Shown here: piece after piece, positions 1 through 7,657 of the stretch
Position numbering within the stretch: the stretch's first letter is position 1
Layout: every line of letters begins with the position of its first letter
NCBI GenBank assembly: GCA_030432655.1
Contig: JAUILA010000039.1
Span: forward strand, 1 to 35,856
Direction: 5' to 3'
DNA: 35,856 nt
Source: Bacteroidia bacterium
GTDB taxonomy: Bacteria > Bacteroidota > Bacteroidia > Cytophagales > Cyclobacteriaceae
The notes under the pieces: model-generated
Database searches by the model: none
What the model was told of the DNA's origin: nothing
The model's input: only the letters and a program-made list of their open reading frames with translations
Translations under genes and position numbers: made by a program

Positions 1-1
1 A

Positions 2-70
2 TTTGATCAGAAAGGATTTTTCGAAGCGGCGGAAGGAAGCGATCAGGCTCCGGATGTTTCATTTGATTAA
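2..70 (+). CDS. C-terminal end of an unidentified gene (partial, 5' end outside window)
   Basis: The frame starting at base 2 stays open for 22 codons and ends in TAA at 68-70. It encodes a tail rich in acidic and small residues that ends in DVSFD. The stop overlaps the stop of the convergent murF-alr gene by two bases, as at several other gene ends in this window. The tail is too short to show a family, and a chance open frame of this length is possible. The call rests on good codon appearance and the tight end-to-end fit. Confidence 0.45.
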   Translation, partial: FDQKGFFEAAEGSDQAPDVSFD

Positions 71-2505
71 TCGGTAAAGAAAACTCTTTTTACCCGCTGA
101 CTAACATTGGTCAGTATCTCATAAGGAATAGTACCACTCATTTCTGCAAGATCCTGCAGGGGGATTTCAGGTCCGAAAATTTCGACCAGGTCCCCCTCTT
201 TAGCTTCTGTTCCGGTAATATCAATCATCGTCATATCCATACAAACATTTCCAATTACCGGAACCAATTTTCCGCTTATAAAGACCATCCCTTTTCCATT
301 GCTCAGGATCCGGCTGAAGCCATCAGCATATCCAATAGCAATAGTGGCAATGCGAATGGGGTTCTCTGCCTTACCACTTCGGCCATAACCAACGGATTCT
401 CCTGGATTAATCTCCTTGACCTGTGAAATAATAGTGCGCAAGGTGGAAACGGAACGAAGGCGCTCCTGAGCAATTTCATTCCCTTCAATTCCATAAAGCC
501 CAATACCAAGCCGAACCATGTCAAACTGGTATTCCGGGTAACGAATAATACCGGATGAGTTTAGCAAATGCCTCAGGGGCGCATCGCCAGTGAATGGTTC
601 TAACTCCCGGCAGATTAAATTGAACCGTTGTGCCTGCTGCCTGGTAAAATCCTCGTGTTCCTTGCTTTCTGAGGCCGCAAGGTGGCTGAAAATACTTTTT
701 ACCTGTATTTCGGGATGTTCCTCCAGAAGTTGCTTCAATTCATTTGCATGCTGCATTTCAAACCCGAGGCGGTGCATACCTGTATCAATTTTCAGATGGA
801 TGCCTGCAGGTCGTCCGCGGAGTGAATTAATGAGTTCTTTAAAAATACGAATCGAATAAATCTCCGGTTCAAGATCGTATTCGATCATACTTTCAAAGCT
901 TTCCGGAGTAGGATTCATAACCATAACAGGAATTTGTATACCGTTTCTGCGAAGGAAAACCCCCTCGTCGGCATATGCCACTCCGAGATAATCAACACGA
1001 TGATACTGAAGTAAATTTGCCACCTCAAGACTGCCCGCTCCATAGGCAAATGCTTTGACCATGACCATCAGTTTTACGTTTGGGTCAAGACGCGAACGAT
1101 AGAAATTGAGATTATGGGTAAGGGCGGATAAATCGACTTCCAGCACCGTTCCATGAACCTTCTCTTCCAGTCTGCCGATGATTTTCTCAAACCGGAATGG
1201 ACGGGCGCCTTTGATAAGTATCATTTCATTTCTGAATTTCCTTTGCGGCTCATCTTCCAGGAATTCCTCCGTGCTTACATAAAAATTGCTTTCTATCGGC
1301 TCGAATGCGTCCCTGTATTTGTTAAGAACAGGTCCGATCCCGGTAAAGGCTTCAATGCCGGATGCCCTGATCAGTTTACTTATCTGACGAATCAGCTCCG
1401 ATTCCCCGAGACCCGACTGAAGTATGTCTGACAGGATAAGGCTCCTTTTCTTTTTATGACTGACATTCGCCAGAAAATCAAGTGCATTTCGTAATCCGGC
1501 CAGATCGTTATTGTAGGTATCATCAATAAGGTAACAATCATTCTGCCCCTGTTTCATTTCCAGACGCATACAAAGTGGACGCAGACGGGATATTCCTTCC
1601 TGGATCAGCTTTTCCGGTATCCCCAGGTGAAGAAGACAGGCAATTACGTGCATGATGTTCTCAACGGAAGCCTGATCGGTAAATGGAATTTTCCAATTGA
1701 ACGATTGGGATCGAAATTCGCATTCCATTCGCGTCAGGCCTTCCGTGCTTTTCGACTGAATGATTTTCAAGTCGCTTTCGGGGTGAAATCCCCAGGTCAG
1801 CCCGGGCACAGATACCTCCTGATGTACCTCTTCATGATCCCGGCAATATATCAGTGTCTTTACCTGCCTGAATAACATCATTTTTTCCCGGACTTTTGAA
1901 GAACGGTCTTCAAATCCTTCATCGTGGGCACTGCCTATATTCGTAAAAATCCCGGTATCCGGTTCAAGAATTTTTTGAAGCCTGGACATTTCTCCGGGCT
2001 GTGAAATGCCGGCCTCGAATATAGCCAGTTCATGTTCGCTTTGTAATTGCCAGACACTTAGGGGGACCCCAAGCTGAGAATTGTAACTGGAGGGACTTTT
2101 AATGACCGAACGAAACGGAGCGAGTAACTGGTAAAGCCACTCTTTTACAATGGTTTTGCCATTACTGCCTGTAATGGCGATCAGCTCACCCCGATAATTT
2201 TTTCTGTGAGCGGCAGCGATTGCCTGCAGGCTTTCAACCGCATCACTTACCTTCAGAATGGAAGATTCTGGTACCCTTTCGGGGTCAATGTCTTTTTCCA
2301 CCACAAACATTCTGACACCCCTCTGATAAAGATCCTGAATATAAATGTGACCATCATGGTGCTTACCGGTTATGGCAAAGAACAGGGAGGCTGACGGGTC
2401 GATAACAGGACGACGGCTGTCAAAAAGTAAATACTTTACCGGTTCACTATGTCCGGTCCGGATCAATTCACCGGAAGTAATGCCAGCAATTTCCTGAAAG
2501 GTCAT
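67..2505 (-). CDS. murF-alr: Bifunctional UDP-MurNAc-tripeptide:D-Ala-D-Ala ligase / alanine racemase
   Basis: This 812-residue fusion joins two steps of peptidoglycan precursor synthesis. The N-terminal half (about 1-450) is a Mur ligase that adds D-Ala-D-Ala to UDP-MurNAc-tripeptide; its ATP loop GSNGKT lies at 113-118, with NSQLGVPLS following. The C-terminal half (about 453-812) is a PLP-dependent alanine racemase that makes D-Ala. It has the PLP lysine in VMVKAFAYG (K484), the VGYGR tyrosine region and the NVCMD motif. The same fusion is known in many Bacteroidota. I start at ATG 2503-2505; the frame opens two codons earlier at a TTG, but the ATG is the better start. It is last in a minus-strand run after csaA and the GNAT gene, 29 bases from the latter. 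Both domains look intact. Confidence 0.95.
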   Translation of the reverse strand: MTFQEIAGITSGELIRTGHSEPVKYLLFDSRRPVIDPSASLFFAITGKHHDGHIYIQDLYQRGVRMFVVEKDIDPERVPESSILKVSDAVESLQAIAAAHRKNYRGELIAITGSNGKTIVKEWLYQLLAPFRSVIKSPSSYNSQLGVPLSVWQLQSEHELAIFEAGISQPGEMSRLQKILEPDTGIFTNIGSAHDEGFEDRSSKVREKMMLFRQVKTLIYCRDHEEVHQEVSVPGLTWGFHPESDLKIIQSKSTEGLTRMECEFRSQSFNWKIPFTDQASVENIMHVIACLLHLGIPEKLIQEGISRLRPLCMRLEMKQGQNDCYLIDDTYNNDLAGLRNALDFLANVSHKKKRSLILSDILQSGLGESELIRQISKLIRASGIEAFTGIGPVLNKYRDAFEPIESNFYVSTEEFLEDEPQRKFRNEMILIKGARPFRFEKIIGRLEEKVHGTVLEVDLSALTHNLNFYRSRLDPNVKLMVMVKAFAYGAGSLEVANLLQYHRVDYLGVAYADEGVFLRRNGIQIPVMVMNPTPESFESMIEYDLEPEIYSIRIFKELINSLRGRPAGIHLKIDTGMHRLGFEMQHANELKQLLEEHPEIQVKSIFSHLAASESKEHEDFTRQQAQRFNLICRELEPFTGDAPLRHLLNSSGIIRYPEYQFDMVRLGIGLYGIEGNEIAQERLRSVSTLRTIISQVKEINPGESVGYGRSGKAENPIRIATIAIGYADGFSRILSNGKGMVFISGKLVPVIGNVCMDMTMIDITGTEAKEGDLVEIFGPEIPLQDLAEMSGTIPYEILTNVSQRVKRVFFTD

Positions 2506-2534
2506 AATCAAAAATACAAAATGCCTTCACATTA

Positions 2535-3407
2535 TCAGCAAATTGATTTTTTCATTTCAACCTGGTTGAAATACTTCCGGAACTCCATATTACTTAGAAA
2601 GCTATTTATCCCGGAAGCTTCTTCCGGAATATTGAAACAAATTACTTCTTTCGACAGAATAAGCTGTGCGGCTTCCCTTAACAACGCCTTTCCCAGTCCT
2701 TGTCTCCTGAGATCCGGCCTTACCATCAACAACGGGATGCGCCCGTTATGCTTATCAAAAACTATTACTCCACCGGTACCCTTCTCGTCCCGGTAACTTA
2801 GTACAGAATCATGCGTGACCCCGGGGCGAATCACCCATCGGCCATTCAAAAATGGCAGCTCACATTCTCTCCATGCATATACTTCCTCCCATGGAACATG
2901 GTCAGCCGGAACAATTTGATGTGGAAAGGACTGGGACTTGAGAATAATATCTCTTGAAATCGAATAGGTAGTAAGTTTTCGGATTATTTGATAACCAGCC
3001 TGCTCATACACTGATACTGCCACGTCGTTGCTGCCAAGAACATCCAGTATTAGTTCATTTGAATCATCATGCGCCACAAGCTCTTCCTGAAATGCAAGTA
3101 ATTTTTTTGACAACCCGATCCGCCGCCAGTCTTTTCTTACCCCGAGACAACTCAGGTAGCACTGATCTTCAAAGCATGACACCAGCGTAAATGCAACCAG
3201 TTTTTCCTTATGCCATACTCCGGCCGATAGTTCCAGCCGGGTTTGCAGCCGGGTCATGAACTTGTATCTGAACTCTTCCAGGGTAAATTGTACCGGAAAT
3301 TGATAATCCTCAAACGCATCTGTGCATGCAAGGTAGATATCCGTCAGCTCACTGTGCCGGAATACCCTGAGAGATAAATTAGAATAACCGGCTTCCGTCA
3401 GGTGCAT
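2535..3407 (-). CDS. Tandem GNAT-family N-acetyltransferase
   Basis: This 290-residue protein carries two GNAT folds in a row. Each has an acetyl-CoA loop after a beta-strand: [15 protein letters not shown] in the first half and [15 protein letters not shown] in the second. The second is the canonical R/Q-x-x-G-x-G/A form. The first ends in S where G or A is usual, so it may bind weakly or serve structurally. The first half also shows the typical C-terminal GNAT pattern, V-YEQAGYQ. The substrate cannot be read from sequence. The ATG at 3405-3407 lies inside the 3' end of csaA, a 29-base overlap, so the two are probably translated from one mRNA. murF-alr follows 29 bases downstream. Confidence 0.85.
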   Translation of the reverse strand: MHLTEAGYSNLSLRVFRHSELTDIYLACTDAFEDYQFPVQFTLEEFRYKFMTRLQTRLELSAGVWHKEKLVAFTLVSCFEDQCYLSCLGVRKDWRRIGLSKKLLAFQEELVAHDDSNELILDVLGSNDVAVSVYEQAGYQIIRKLTTYSISRDIILKSQSFPHQIVPADHVPWEEVYAWRECELPFLNGRWVIRPGVTHDSVLSYRDEKGTGGVIVFDKHNGRIPLLMVRPDLRRQGLGKALLREAAQLILSKEVICFNIPEEASGINSFLSNMEFRKYFNQVEMKKSIC

Positions 3408-3711
3408 GCTGATCTACTGTGGTCAAAATAACGCGGCCTTTTTCATCGGGAAAACCCGTAACCAGGACTTCTGACATGAACGGGCCAATCTGCCTTGGGG
3501 GAAAATTCACCACACAAACGACCTGCCGGCCAACCAGCGAATCCGGAGTATATAATTCGGTAATTTGAGCACTGGATTGCTTCGTTCCCAACTCCGGACC
3601 GAGGGCAACCCAAAGCTTAAAAGCCGGTTTTCTCGCCTCAGGAAAAGGTTCGGCCCTAATAATGGTGCCCTTTCGAAGATCAACCTTCATAAAATCATCC
3701 CACGATAACAT
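3379..3711 (-). CDS. csaA: CsaA-type tRNA-binding-domain protein
   Basis: This 110-residue protein is a stand-alone OB-fold tRNA-binding domain of the CsaA/Arc1p/MetRS-C type. It opens with [16 protein letters not shown], the standard start of CsaA. The dimer and tRNA-binding core follow ([44 protein letters not shown] broken here by the usual loop, then VLVTGF). Length matches the family. CsaA has been described as a secretion-linked chaperone in Bacillus and as a tRNA binder; which role applies here is not visible. It is first in the minus-strand run csaA, GNAT, murF-alr. Its start is divergent from a secreted protein, with 89 bases between. Confidence 0.9.
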   Translation of the reverse strand: MLSWDDFMKVDLRKGTIIRAEPFPEARKPAFKLWVALGPELGTKQSSAQITELYTPDSLVGRQVVCVVNFPPRQIGPFMSEVLVTGFPDEKGRVILTTVDQHAPDGSRLF

Positions 3712-3778
3712 AATTCAAACGTTGTTTTATCTATATCAATGGGTTAAATTAACATTATAATTTGTAGAATATATTCCA

Positions 3779-3786
3779 TATATTTG
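3779..3786 (+). promoter_or_regulatory. Bacteroidota -7 box for the secreted protein gene
   Basis: TATATTTG fits TAnnTTTG exactly and ends 14 bases before the ATG at 3801. There is a TTTG at 3761-3764, but its spacing of 14 bases is shorter than the usual 19-21, so the -33 element is uncertain. Confidence 0.5.
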
Positions 3787-3800
3787 CTTTCCTGTAAATT

Positions 3801-4199
3801 ATGAACAAGGCTCTATTACGTGTTTCATTAGTCATATTTACCATCGCTTTGGTAAACAGCGCCATGGCTCAGGAAAGTGGTTTTTCCATTGAAGAGCAGG
3901 AAACCACTACCGAAACAACATACCAGGAAGAAGAGTACAATTACCGGGAAGGAGGAATGACCCTTCCGGCAAAAACGACAGTCGTCAAACCGGAAGAACG
4001 AAAAACTGATTCGACCACTCCTGTAAAAGTTCCTGTCAAGGTTGTTTCACCGGATAATGCCCAGAAACCTGAGGTCCGGAAAGAAAATGCAACAACTACC
4101 GGGCATAACGTAAATTCCACGCCAGAAGATGAGTCCGTGCTTTCCTTTAATTTTCTGTACTATATGATACAGAAATTCAAATTTGATACGGTAGAATAG
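3801..4199 (+). CDS. Small secreted or periplasmic protein of unknown function
   Basis: This 132-residue protein has a clear signal peptide: basic MNKALLR, a hydrophobic core, and a likely cleavage after NSAMA, giving QESGF as the new N-terminus. The mature part is low in complexity and rich in Thr, Glu, Lys, Pro and Val, with no recognisable fold until a short hydrophobic/aromatic patch near the C-terminus (SFNFLYYMIQKFKF). That patch could be a membrane- or partner-binding helix. I do not recognise a family. The gene is single, divergent from csaA and convergent with hisA, whose stop lies 5 bases away. Confidence 0.75.
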   Translation: MNKALLRVSLVIFTIALVNSAMAQESGFSIEEQETTTETTYQEEEYNYREGGMTLPAKTTVVKPEERKTDSTTPVKVPVKVVSPDNAQKPEVRKENATTTGHNVNSTPEDESVLSFNFLYYMIQKFKFDTVE

Positions 4200-4204
4200 G
4201 AGTA

Positions 4205-4933
4205 TCAGGATTTTACCAGGAACTGCTCAAGTTCACTCAGCTTAATTTTTCCTTCATACAGTGCTTTACCAACGATTACGGCGAACACGCCCATGTCATT
4301 CAATCGCTTTATATCATCAAGATTACGCACACCGCCGCTTGCCAGCACGCAAATGTCAGGAAACGTGGAAATGATCTTTTCGTACATAGCGAACGACGGA
4401 CCTTCCAGTACACCTTCCTTGGAAATATCAGTTGACTTTACATATTTCAGTCCGCGCGAATAGAAATAATCAATATGATCAAAAAGATCAATGTCCGTAT
4501 CCTTGACCCAGCCCCGAACAGCAATTTTTCCATCACGTGCATCAGCTCCCAACGTTATTTTCTCGCGTCCGAATGAAATAATCCACGATGCGAACTGTTT
4601 TTTGTTGCTAACCGCCACACTGGCCGCGGTAATATAACTGGCACCATATTCATAGGCCTTGCTGATATCCCCGTCTGTATGTATTCCACCCGTAAAATCT
4701 ACTTTCAGGCTGGTATACCCCGCAATTGTTTCAAGGATATGATAGTTTTTGGGGGATCCTCTTCGGGCTCCGTCGAGATCCACCAGGTGCACTACTTCAA
4801 TGCCATGATCCTCGAAACTCCGGGCAAGGTCAACCGGACTTTCATCATAAACCTTTTCCCGGGAGAAATCCCCCTGCTGAAGGCGAATGACCTTGCCTTC
4901 AAGAACGGCTATGGATGGAATTATCTGGATCAT
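4205..4933 (-). CDS. hisA: HisA-type phosphoribosylformimino-AICAR isomerase, general-base Asp replaced by Ala
   Basis: This 242-residue (beta-alpha)8 barrel belongs to the HisA/HisF family and should catalyse the Amadori isomerisation of ProFAR to PRFAR in histidine synthesis. Family marks include VDLDGARRG, DFTGGIHTDGDI, LGADARDGKIAVRGW (with the second catalytic Asp), STDISKEGVLEGP and ASGGVRNLDDI, the last being the phosphate-binding region. HisA normally begins IIPAIDL, where the Asp (D8 in Thermotoga) is the general base. Here it reads IIPSIAVLEGK, with Ala at residue 9, encoded by GCC. Length is normal and the rest looks intact. No other his genes are in the window. It is a single gene, divergent from lysA. 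Loss of activity, a compensating residue or a new role are all possible. Confidence 0.85.
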   Translation of the reverse strand: MIQIIPSIAVLEGKVIRLQQGDFSREKVYDESPVDLARSFEDHGIEVVHLVDLDGARRGSPKNYHILETIAGYTSLKVDFTGGIHTDGDISKAYEYGASYITAASVAVSNKKQFASWIISFGREKITLGADARDGKIAVRGWVKDTDIDLFDHIDYFYSRGLKYVKSTDISKEGVLEGPSFAMYEKIISTFPDICVLASGGVRNLDDIKRLNDMGVFAVIVGKALYEGKIKLSELEQFLVKS

Positions 4934-4987
4934 ATATGTGTATTTGTTGGTCTTTTGATTAGCGAATTTGTGAAAAAAAATTGACTT

Positions 4988-5033
4988 TCAGATGATTCGG
5001 CCCGGCATAACTTTTCCTGAATTTTTCATCTGA
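4988..5033. repeat. 8-base inverted repeat in the hisA-lysA intergenic region
   Basis: TCAGATGA at 4988-4995 is the exact reverse complement of TCATCTGA at 5026-5033, separated by 30 bases. It lies in the 239-base divergent region between hisA and lysA, closer to hisA. It could be a split operator or a hairpin in the hisA leader. The rest of this region holds only the lysA promoter. Confidence 0.35.
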
Positions 5034-5131
5034 GAGGAAAGAGTAAGGTATCGAATTTCCGTGAAATTAACAAGGTATTCGGAAAGCCGTCCCATATGCC
5101 GTTAAATCACTTCAGGAGACGTCAGGAATCC

Positions 5132-5160
5132 TTTTCAAACATCATATTTTTGTATCTTTG
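5132..5160 (+). promoter_or_regulatory. Promoter of lysA, Bacteroidota type
   Basis: TATCTTTG at 5153-5160 is an exact TAnnTTTG -7 box. A TTTT at 5132-5135 is the only candidate -33 element, so that half is weak. The box ends 12 bases before the lysA ATG, so the leader would be only about 5-8 bases. Confidence 0.6.
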
Positions 5161-5172
5161 CGCCATCTAACC

Positions 5173-6408
5173 ATGGAATTAGCTAATACCTCCTACAGAA
5201 TTCAGGGAACAGATGTCACCGCTCTGGCGAAAGAATTCGGCACCCCACTTTATGTTTATGATGCCGATAAAATTTTGAAGCAGCTTCAAACCCTGAAAAA
5301 TGCATTCTCACATCAGAAAATAAAGATTAAATACGCCGCAAAAGCACTGACCAACATCAATATTCTCAAACTAATGAGGCAAAATGGTGCAGGAGTGGAT
5401 GTAGTCTCGCTGGAGGAGGCAAAAATTGCGCTGAAGGCTGGTTTTTCTCCGAAAGATATTCTATTCACCCCCAATTGCGTTTCGTTCAAAGAGATTTTAG
5501 AGGGGGTTGAACTCGGCCTGACTATAAACATTGACAACATCAGTATTCTCGAACAATTCGGGAATCGCTTCCGTCATACACTTCCCTGCTGCATCCGGCT
5601 GAATCCGCATATAATGGCGGGTGGCAACCAGAAGATTTCAACCGGGCACGTCGATTCTAAATTCGGCATCTCCATTTATCAGCTTCCCCATATCATGCGG
5701 GTCGTACGAACCAACGACATGCATATTACGGGATTACACATGCATACCGGTTCTGATATTCTGGATGCAGAAATTTTCCTGAAAGTGGCAGAGATTCTGT
5801 TTGGTGTTGCCATGGAGTTTCCGGACCTGGAGTTTATTGACTTTGGCAGCGGATTTAAAGTGGGTTACAAGGAGAATGATATAGTAACAAACGTTTATGA
5901 CCTGGGTCTTAAACTGGGCAAGGCATTTGACACTTTTTGCGAGAGCTACGGCAGAAAACTGGAAATGTGGTTCGAGCCCGGGAAATTTCTGGTTAGTGAA
6001 GCAGGATATCTGCTGGTTCAGGCCAATGTCATCAAAACCACCCCAGCGACGGTCTTCGTAGGGGTTAACTCTGGCTTTAATCACCTGCTCAGGCCCATGA
6101 TGTATGATGCATATCACCAGATAATTAATATTTCCAATCCAAAAGGAACTCAACGAATCTATTCCGTAGTTGGAAATATTTGCGAAACTGATACCTTTGG
6201 ATGGGATCGCAAATTAAATGAAGTTCGGGAAGGTGACATCCTTGCCATCCGGAATGCGGGAGCTTATGGATTCAGCATGGCCTCCAATTATAATTCGCGT
6301 ATCAGGCCTGCAGAAGTATTAATTTACAAGCACAAGGCGCACCTGATCCGTGAACGGGAAACGCTGGAAGACCTGCTTGCCCATCAGGTGGAAATGGACT
6401 TTAACTGA
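5173..6408 (+). CDS. lysA: Diaminopimelate decarboxylase
   Basis: This 411-residue fold-type III PLP enzyme decarboxylates meso-diaminopimelate to lysine, the last step of lysine synthesis. The PLP lysine sits in IKYAAKALTN. Further marks are GVDVVSLEEAKIAL, the HMHTGSDI histidine motif, FIDFGSGFKV, the PLP-phosphate loop region EPGKFLVSEAG, and the C-terminal GNICETDTFGWDR and NAGAYGFSMASNYNSR (Cys and Tyr at the dimer active site). I choose the ATG at 5173. The frame extends to a TTG at 5158, but that codon overlaps the -7 promoter box and so cannot be translated from it. The gene is single; a small DUF3253-like gene follows 50 bases downstream. Confidence 0.95.
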   Translation: MELANTSYRIQGTDVTALAKEFGTPLYVYDADKILKQLQTLKNAFSHQKIKIKYAAKALTNINILKLMRQNGAGVDVVSLEEAKIALKAGFSPKDILFTPNCVSFKEILEGVELGLTINIDNISILEQFGNRFRHTLPCCIRLNPHIMAGGNQKISTGHVDSKFGISIYQLPHIMRVVRTNDMHITGLHMHTGSDILDAEIFLKVAEILFGVAMEFPDLEFIDFGSGFKVGYKENDIVTNVYDLGLKLGKAFDTFCESYGRKLEMWFEPGKFLVSEAGYLLVQANVIKTTPATVFVGVNSGFNHLLRPMMYDAYHQIINISNPKGTQRIYSVVGNICETDTFGWDRKLNEVREGDILAIRNAGAYGFSMASNYNSRIRPAEVLIYKHKAHLIRERETLEDLLAHQVEMDFN

Positions 6409-6419
6409 GCTGAACCTTT

Positions 6420-6440
6420 CCGGCAAGCCGGTTGTTTTGA
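6420..6440 (+). terminator. Possible weak terminator after lysA
   Basis: CCGG-CAAG-CCGG forms a short GC stem 11 bases after the lysA stop and is followed by TTGTTTTGAT. The stem is only 4 pairs and the T run is broken, so termination here would be partial. Confidence 0.3.
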
Positions 6441-6458
6441 TAGATTGGAGAATAGTGT

Positions 6459-6677
6459 ATGATTGCAGCAGATAAAATAAAGGCTTTTATCCTCAACATG
6501 GCCAGGTCAAGGGGTGACAATTTTTTTACAGCGGAAGAAGTGGCGCGTCAGCTCGATCCTGAGCAGTGGGAGCAACTCATGGAACCTGTTAACCTCGTTG
6601 CGGAAGTTCTTGTCATGCAGGGGGTGCTGGAAAAACGCGGGCTCAACCTGAAATTGGCCAGCAATCAGCGCGTTTGA
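6459..6677 (+). CDS. DUF3253-like small winged-helix protein
   Basis: This 72-residue protein reads like a compact helix-rich domain: an N-terminal helix (DKIKAFILNMARSRG), then FFTAEEVARQLDPEQWEQLM, then a helix ending in VLVMQGVLEKRG. The pattern of Arg-Gly, a P/A-x-EVAR-L, DP-x-x-W and a closing G-x-L/I matches my memory of DUF3253, a predicted winged-helix family with no known function. It is too short to hold more than one domain. It follows lysA and ends directly against the convergent polyprenyl synthase stop, with no bases between. A role as a DNA-binding regulator would be a guess from the fold. Confidence 0.65.
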   Translation: MIAADKIKAFILNMARSRGDNFFTAEEVARQLDPEQWEQLMEPVNLVAEVLVMQGVLEKRGLNLKLASNQRV

Positions 6678-7652
6678 TTAATGATCCCTGTCCATCAGGG
6701 ATTCAGCGAATTGCCTTAAAATCGCGCGCCTGTTCAGCGGAGCATTCACTTTCTTTAGCTCACGAAACGCAGCAGCAAAGTATTCATCCACACTGGTCCG
6801 GGTCAGTTGATCGATGCCGAGTTCATTATACAAACCGGTGATTACCGAAATTTTGGTTTCATCATCGTTGTTCACCGATATCCAGTGATCCAGTGTTGCA
6901 CGCTGTTCGCTTTCTGCTTGTTTCATCGTGTTGATAAGCAGGAACGTCTTTTTATTCGAAAGGATGTCGCCTCCAACCTGTTTGCCGAATTTCTCATGAT
7001 CCCCGTAGACATCAAGGTAATCATCCTTCAATTGAAAAGCGATTCCCATCAATGTTCCAAACTCGCGCAGAGCATCAAGATCTTCTTCAGGCGCTCCTGC
7101 CAGTAAGGCCCCCAGCTCAAGACTGAATCCCAGCAGAACCGCCGTTTTCAACCGGATCATCTCAAGGTATTCTTCCTCCCCGACTTCCTCCCGACTTTCA
7201 AACATCATATCCAGTTGCTGCCCCTCGCACACCTCAGCAGCACATTTATTGAATCTGCTTAGAACTTCTGGTAATTTTTCACGGTGCGATTTTAAAAATT
7301 GCTCATATACCTTAACCAACATCACATCTCCGCTCAGGATCGCCGTATTGGCATTCCACTTTTCGTGAACAGCGGGTTGCCCCCTTCGCAGAGGCGCCTC
7401 ATCCATAATATCATCATGCATCAGGGTGAAATTATGGAACATCTCCACCGCCAGTGCATGGTCAAGTGCATTTTCCGGATCATCATGATACATATAATAG
7501 GCCATCAGTGTAAGTGCCGGTCGCAAGCGTTTGCCGCCCAATGACATGATATAGGAAATAGGTTCGTAAAGCTCAGCGGGTTGGCTGCCGTACTCAAGCT
7601 GCTCAATCCCATCCGCAATAAGCTTTTGAATTCTTGGAAGTGTGGTTAGCAT
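6678..7652 (-). CDS. Polyprenyl (probably geranylgeranyl) diphosphate synthase
   Basis: This 324-residue all-helical prenyltransferase condenses isopentenyl diphosphate with an allylic diphosphate. The first Asp-rich motif is DDIMDEAPLRRG with D80, D81 and D84; the second is KDDYLDVYGD. The substrate-binding GGKRLRP lies at 39-45. The first motif has no two-residue insertion, and the fifth residue before it is Phe (F75) with Thr at -4. In the prenyltransferase rules this is the type I (archaeal-style) GGPP synthase pattern; the product call is inference. GGPP would feed carotenoid or quinone synthesis. The gene is last in the lipB operon, 5 bases after rnr. Confidence 0.88.
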   Translation of the reverse strand: MLTTLPRIQKLIADGIEQLEYGSQPAELYEPISYIMSLGGKRLRPALTLMAYYMYHDDPENALDHALAVEMFHNFTLMHDDIMDEAPLRRGQPAVHEKWNANTAILSGDVMLVKVYEQFLKSHREKLPEVLSRFNKCAAEVCEGQQLDMMFESREEVGEEEYLEMIRLKTAVLLGFSLELGALLAGAPEEDLDALREFGTLMGIAFQLKDDYLDVYGDHEKFGKQVGGDILSNKKTFLLINTMKQAESEQRATLDHWISVNNDDETKISVITGLYNELGIDQLTRTSVDEYFAAAFRELKKVNAPLNRRAILRQFAESLMDRDH

Positions 7653-7657
7653 AAATT

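Noticed and set aside
5158-5172. TTG start for lysA
   Set aside because: The codon overlaps the TATCTTTG promoter box, so it lies upstream of any transcript from it.
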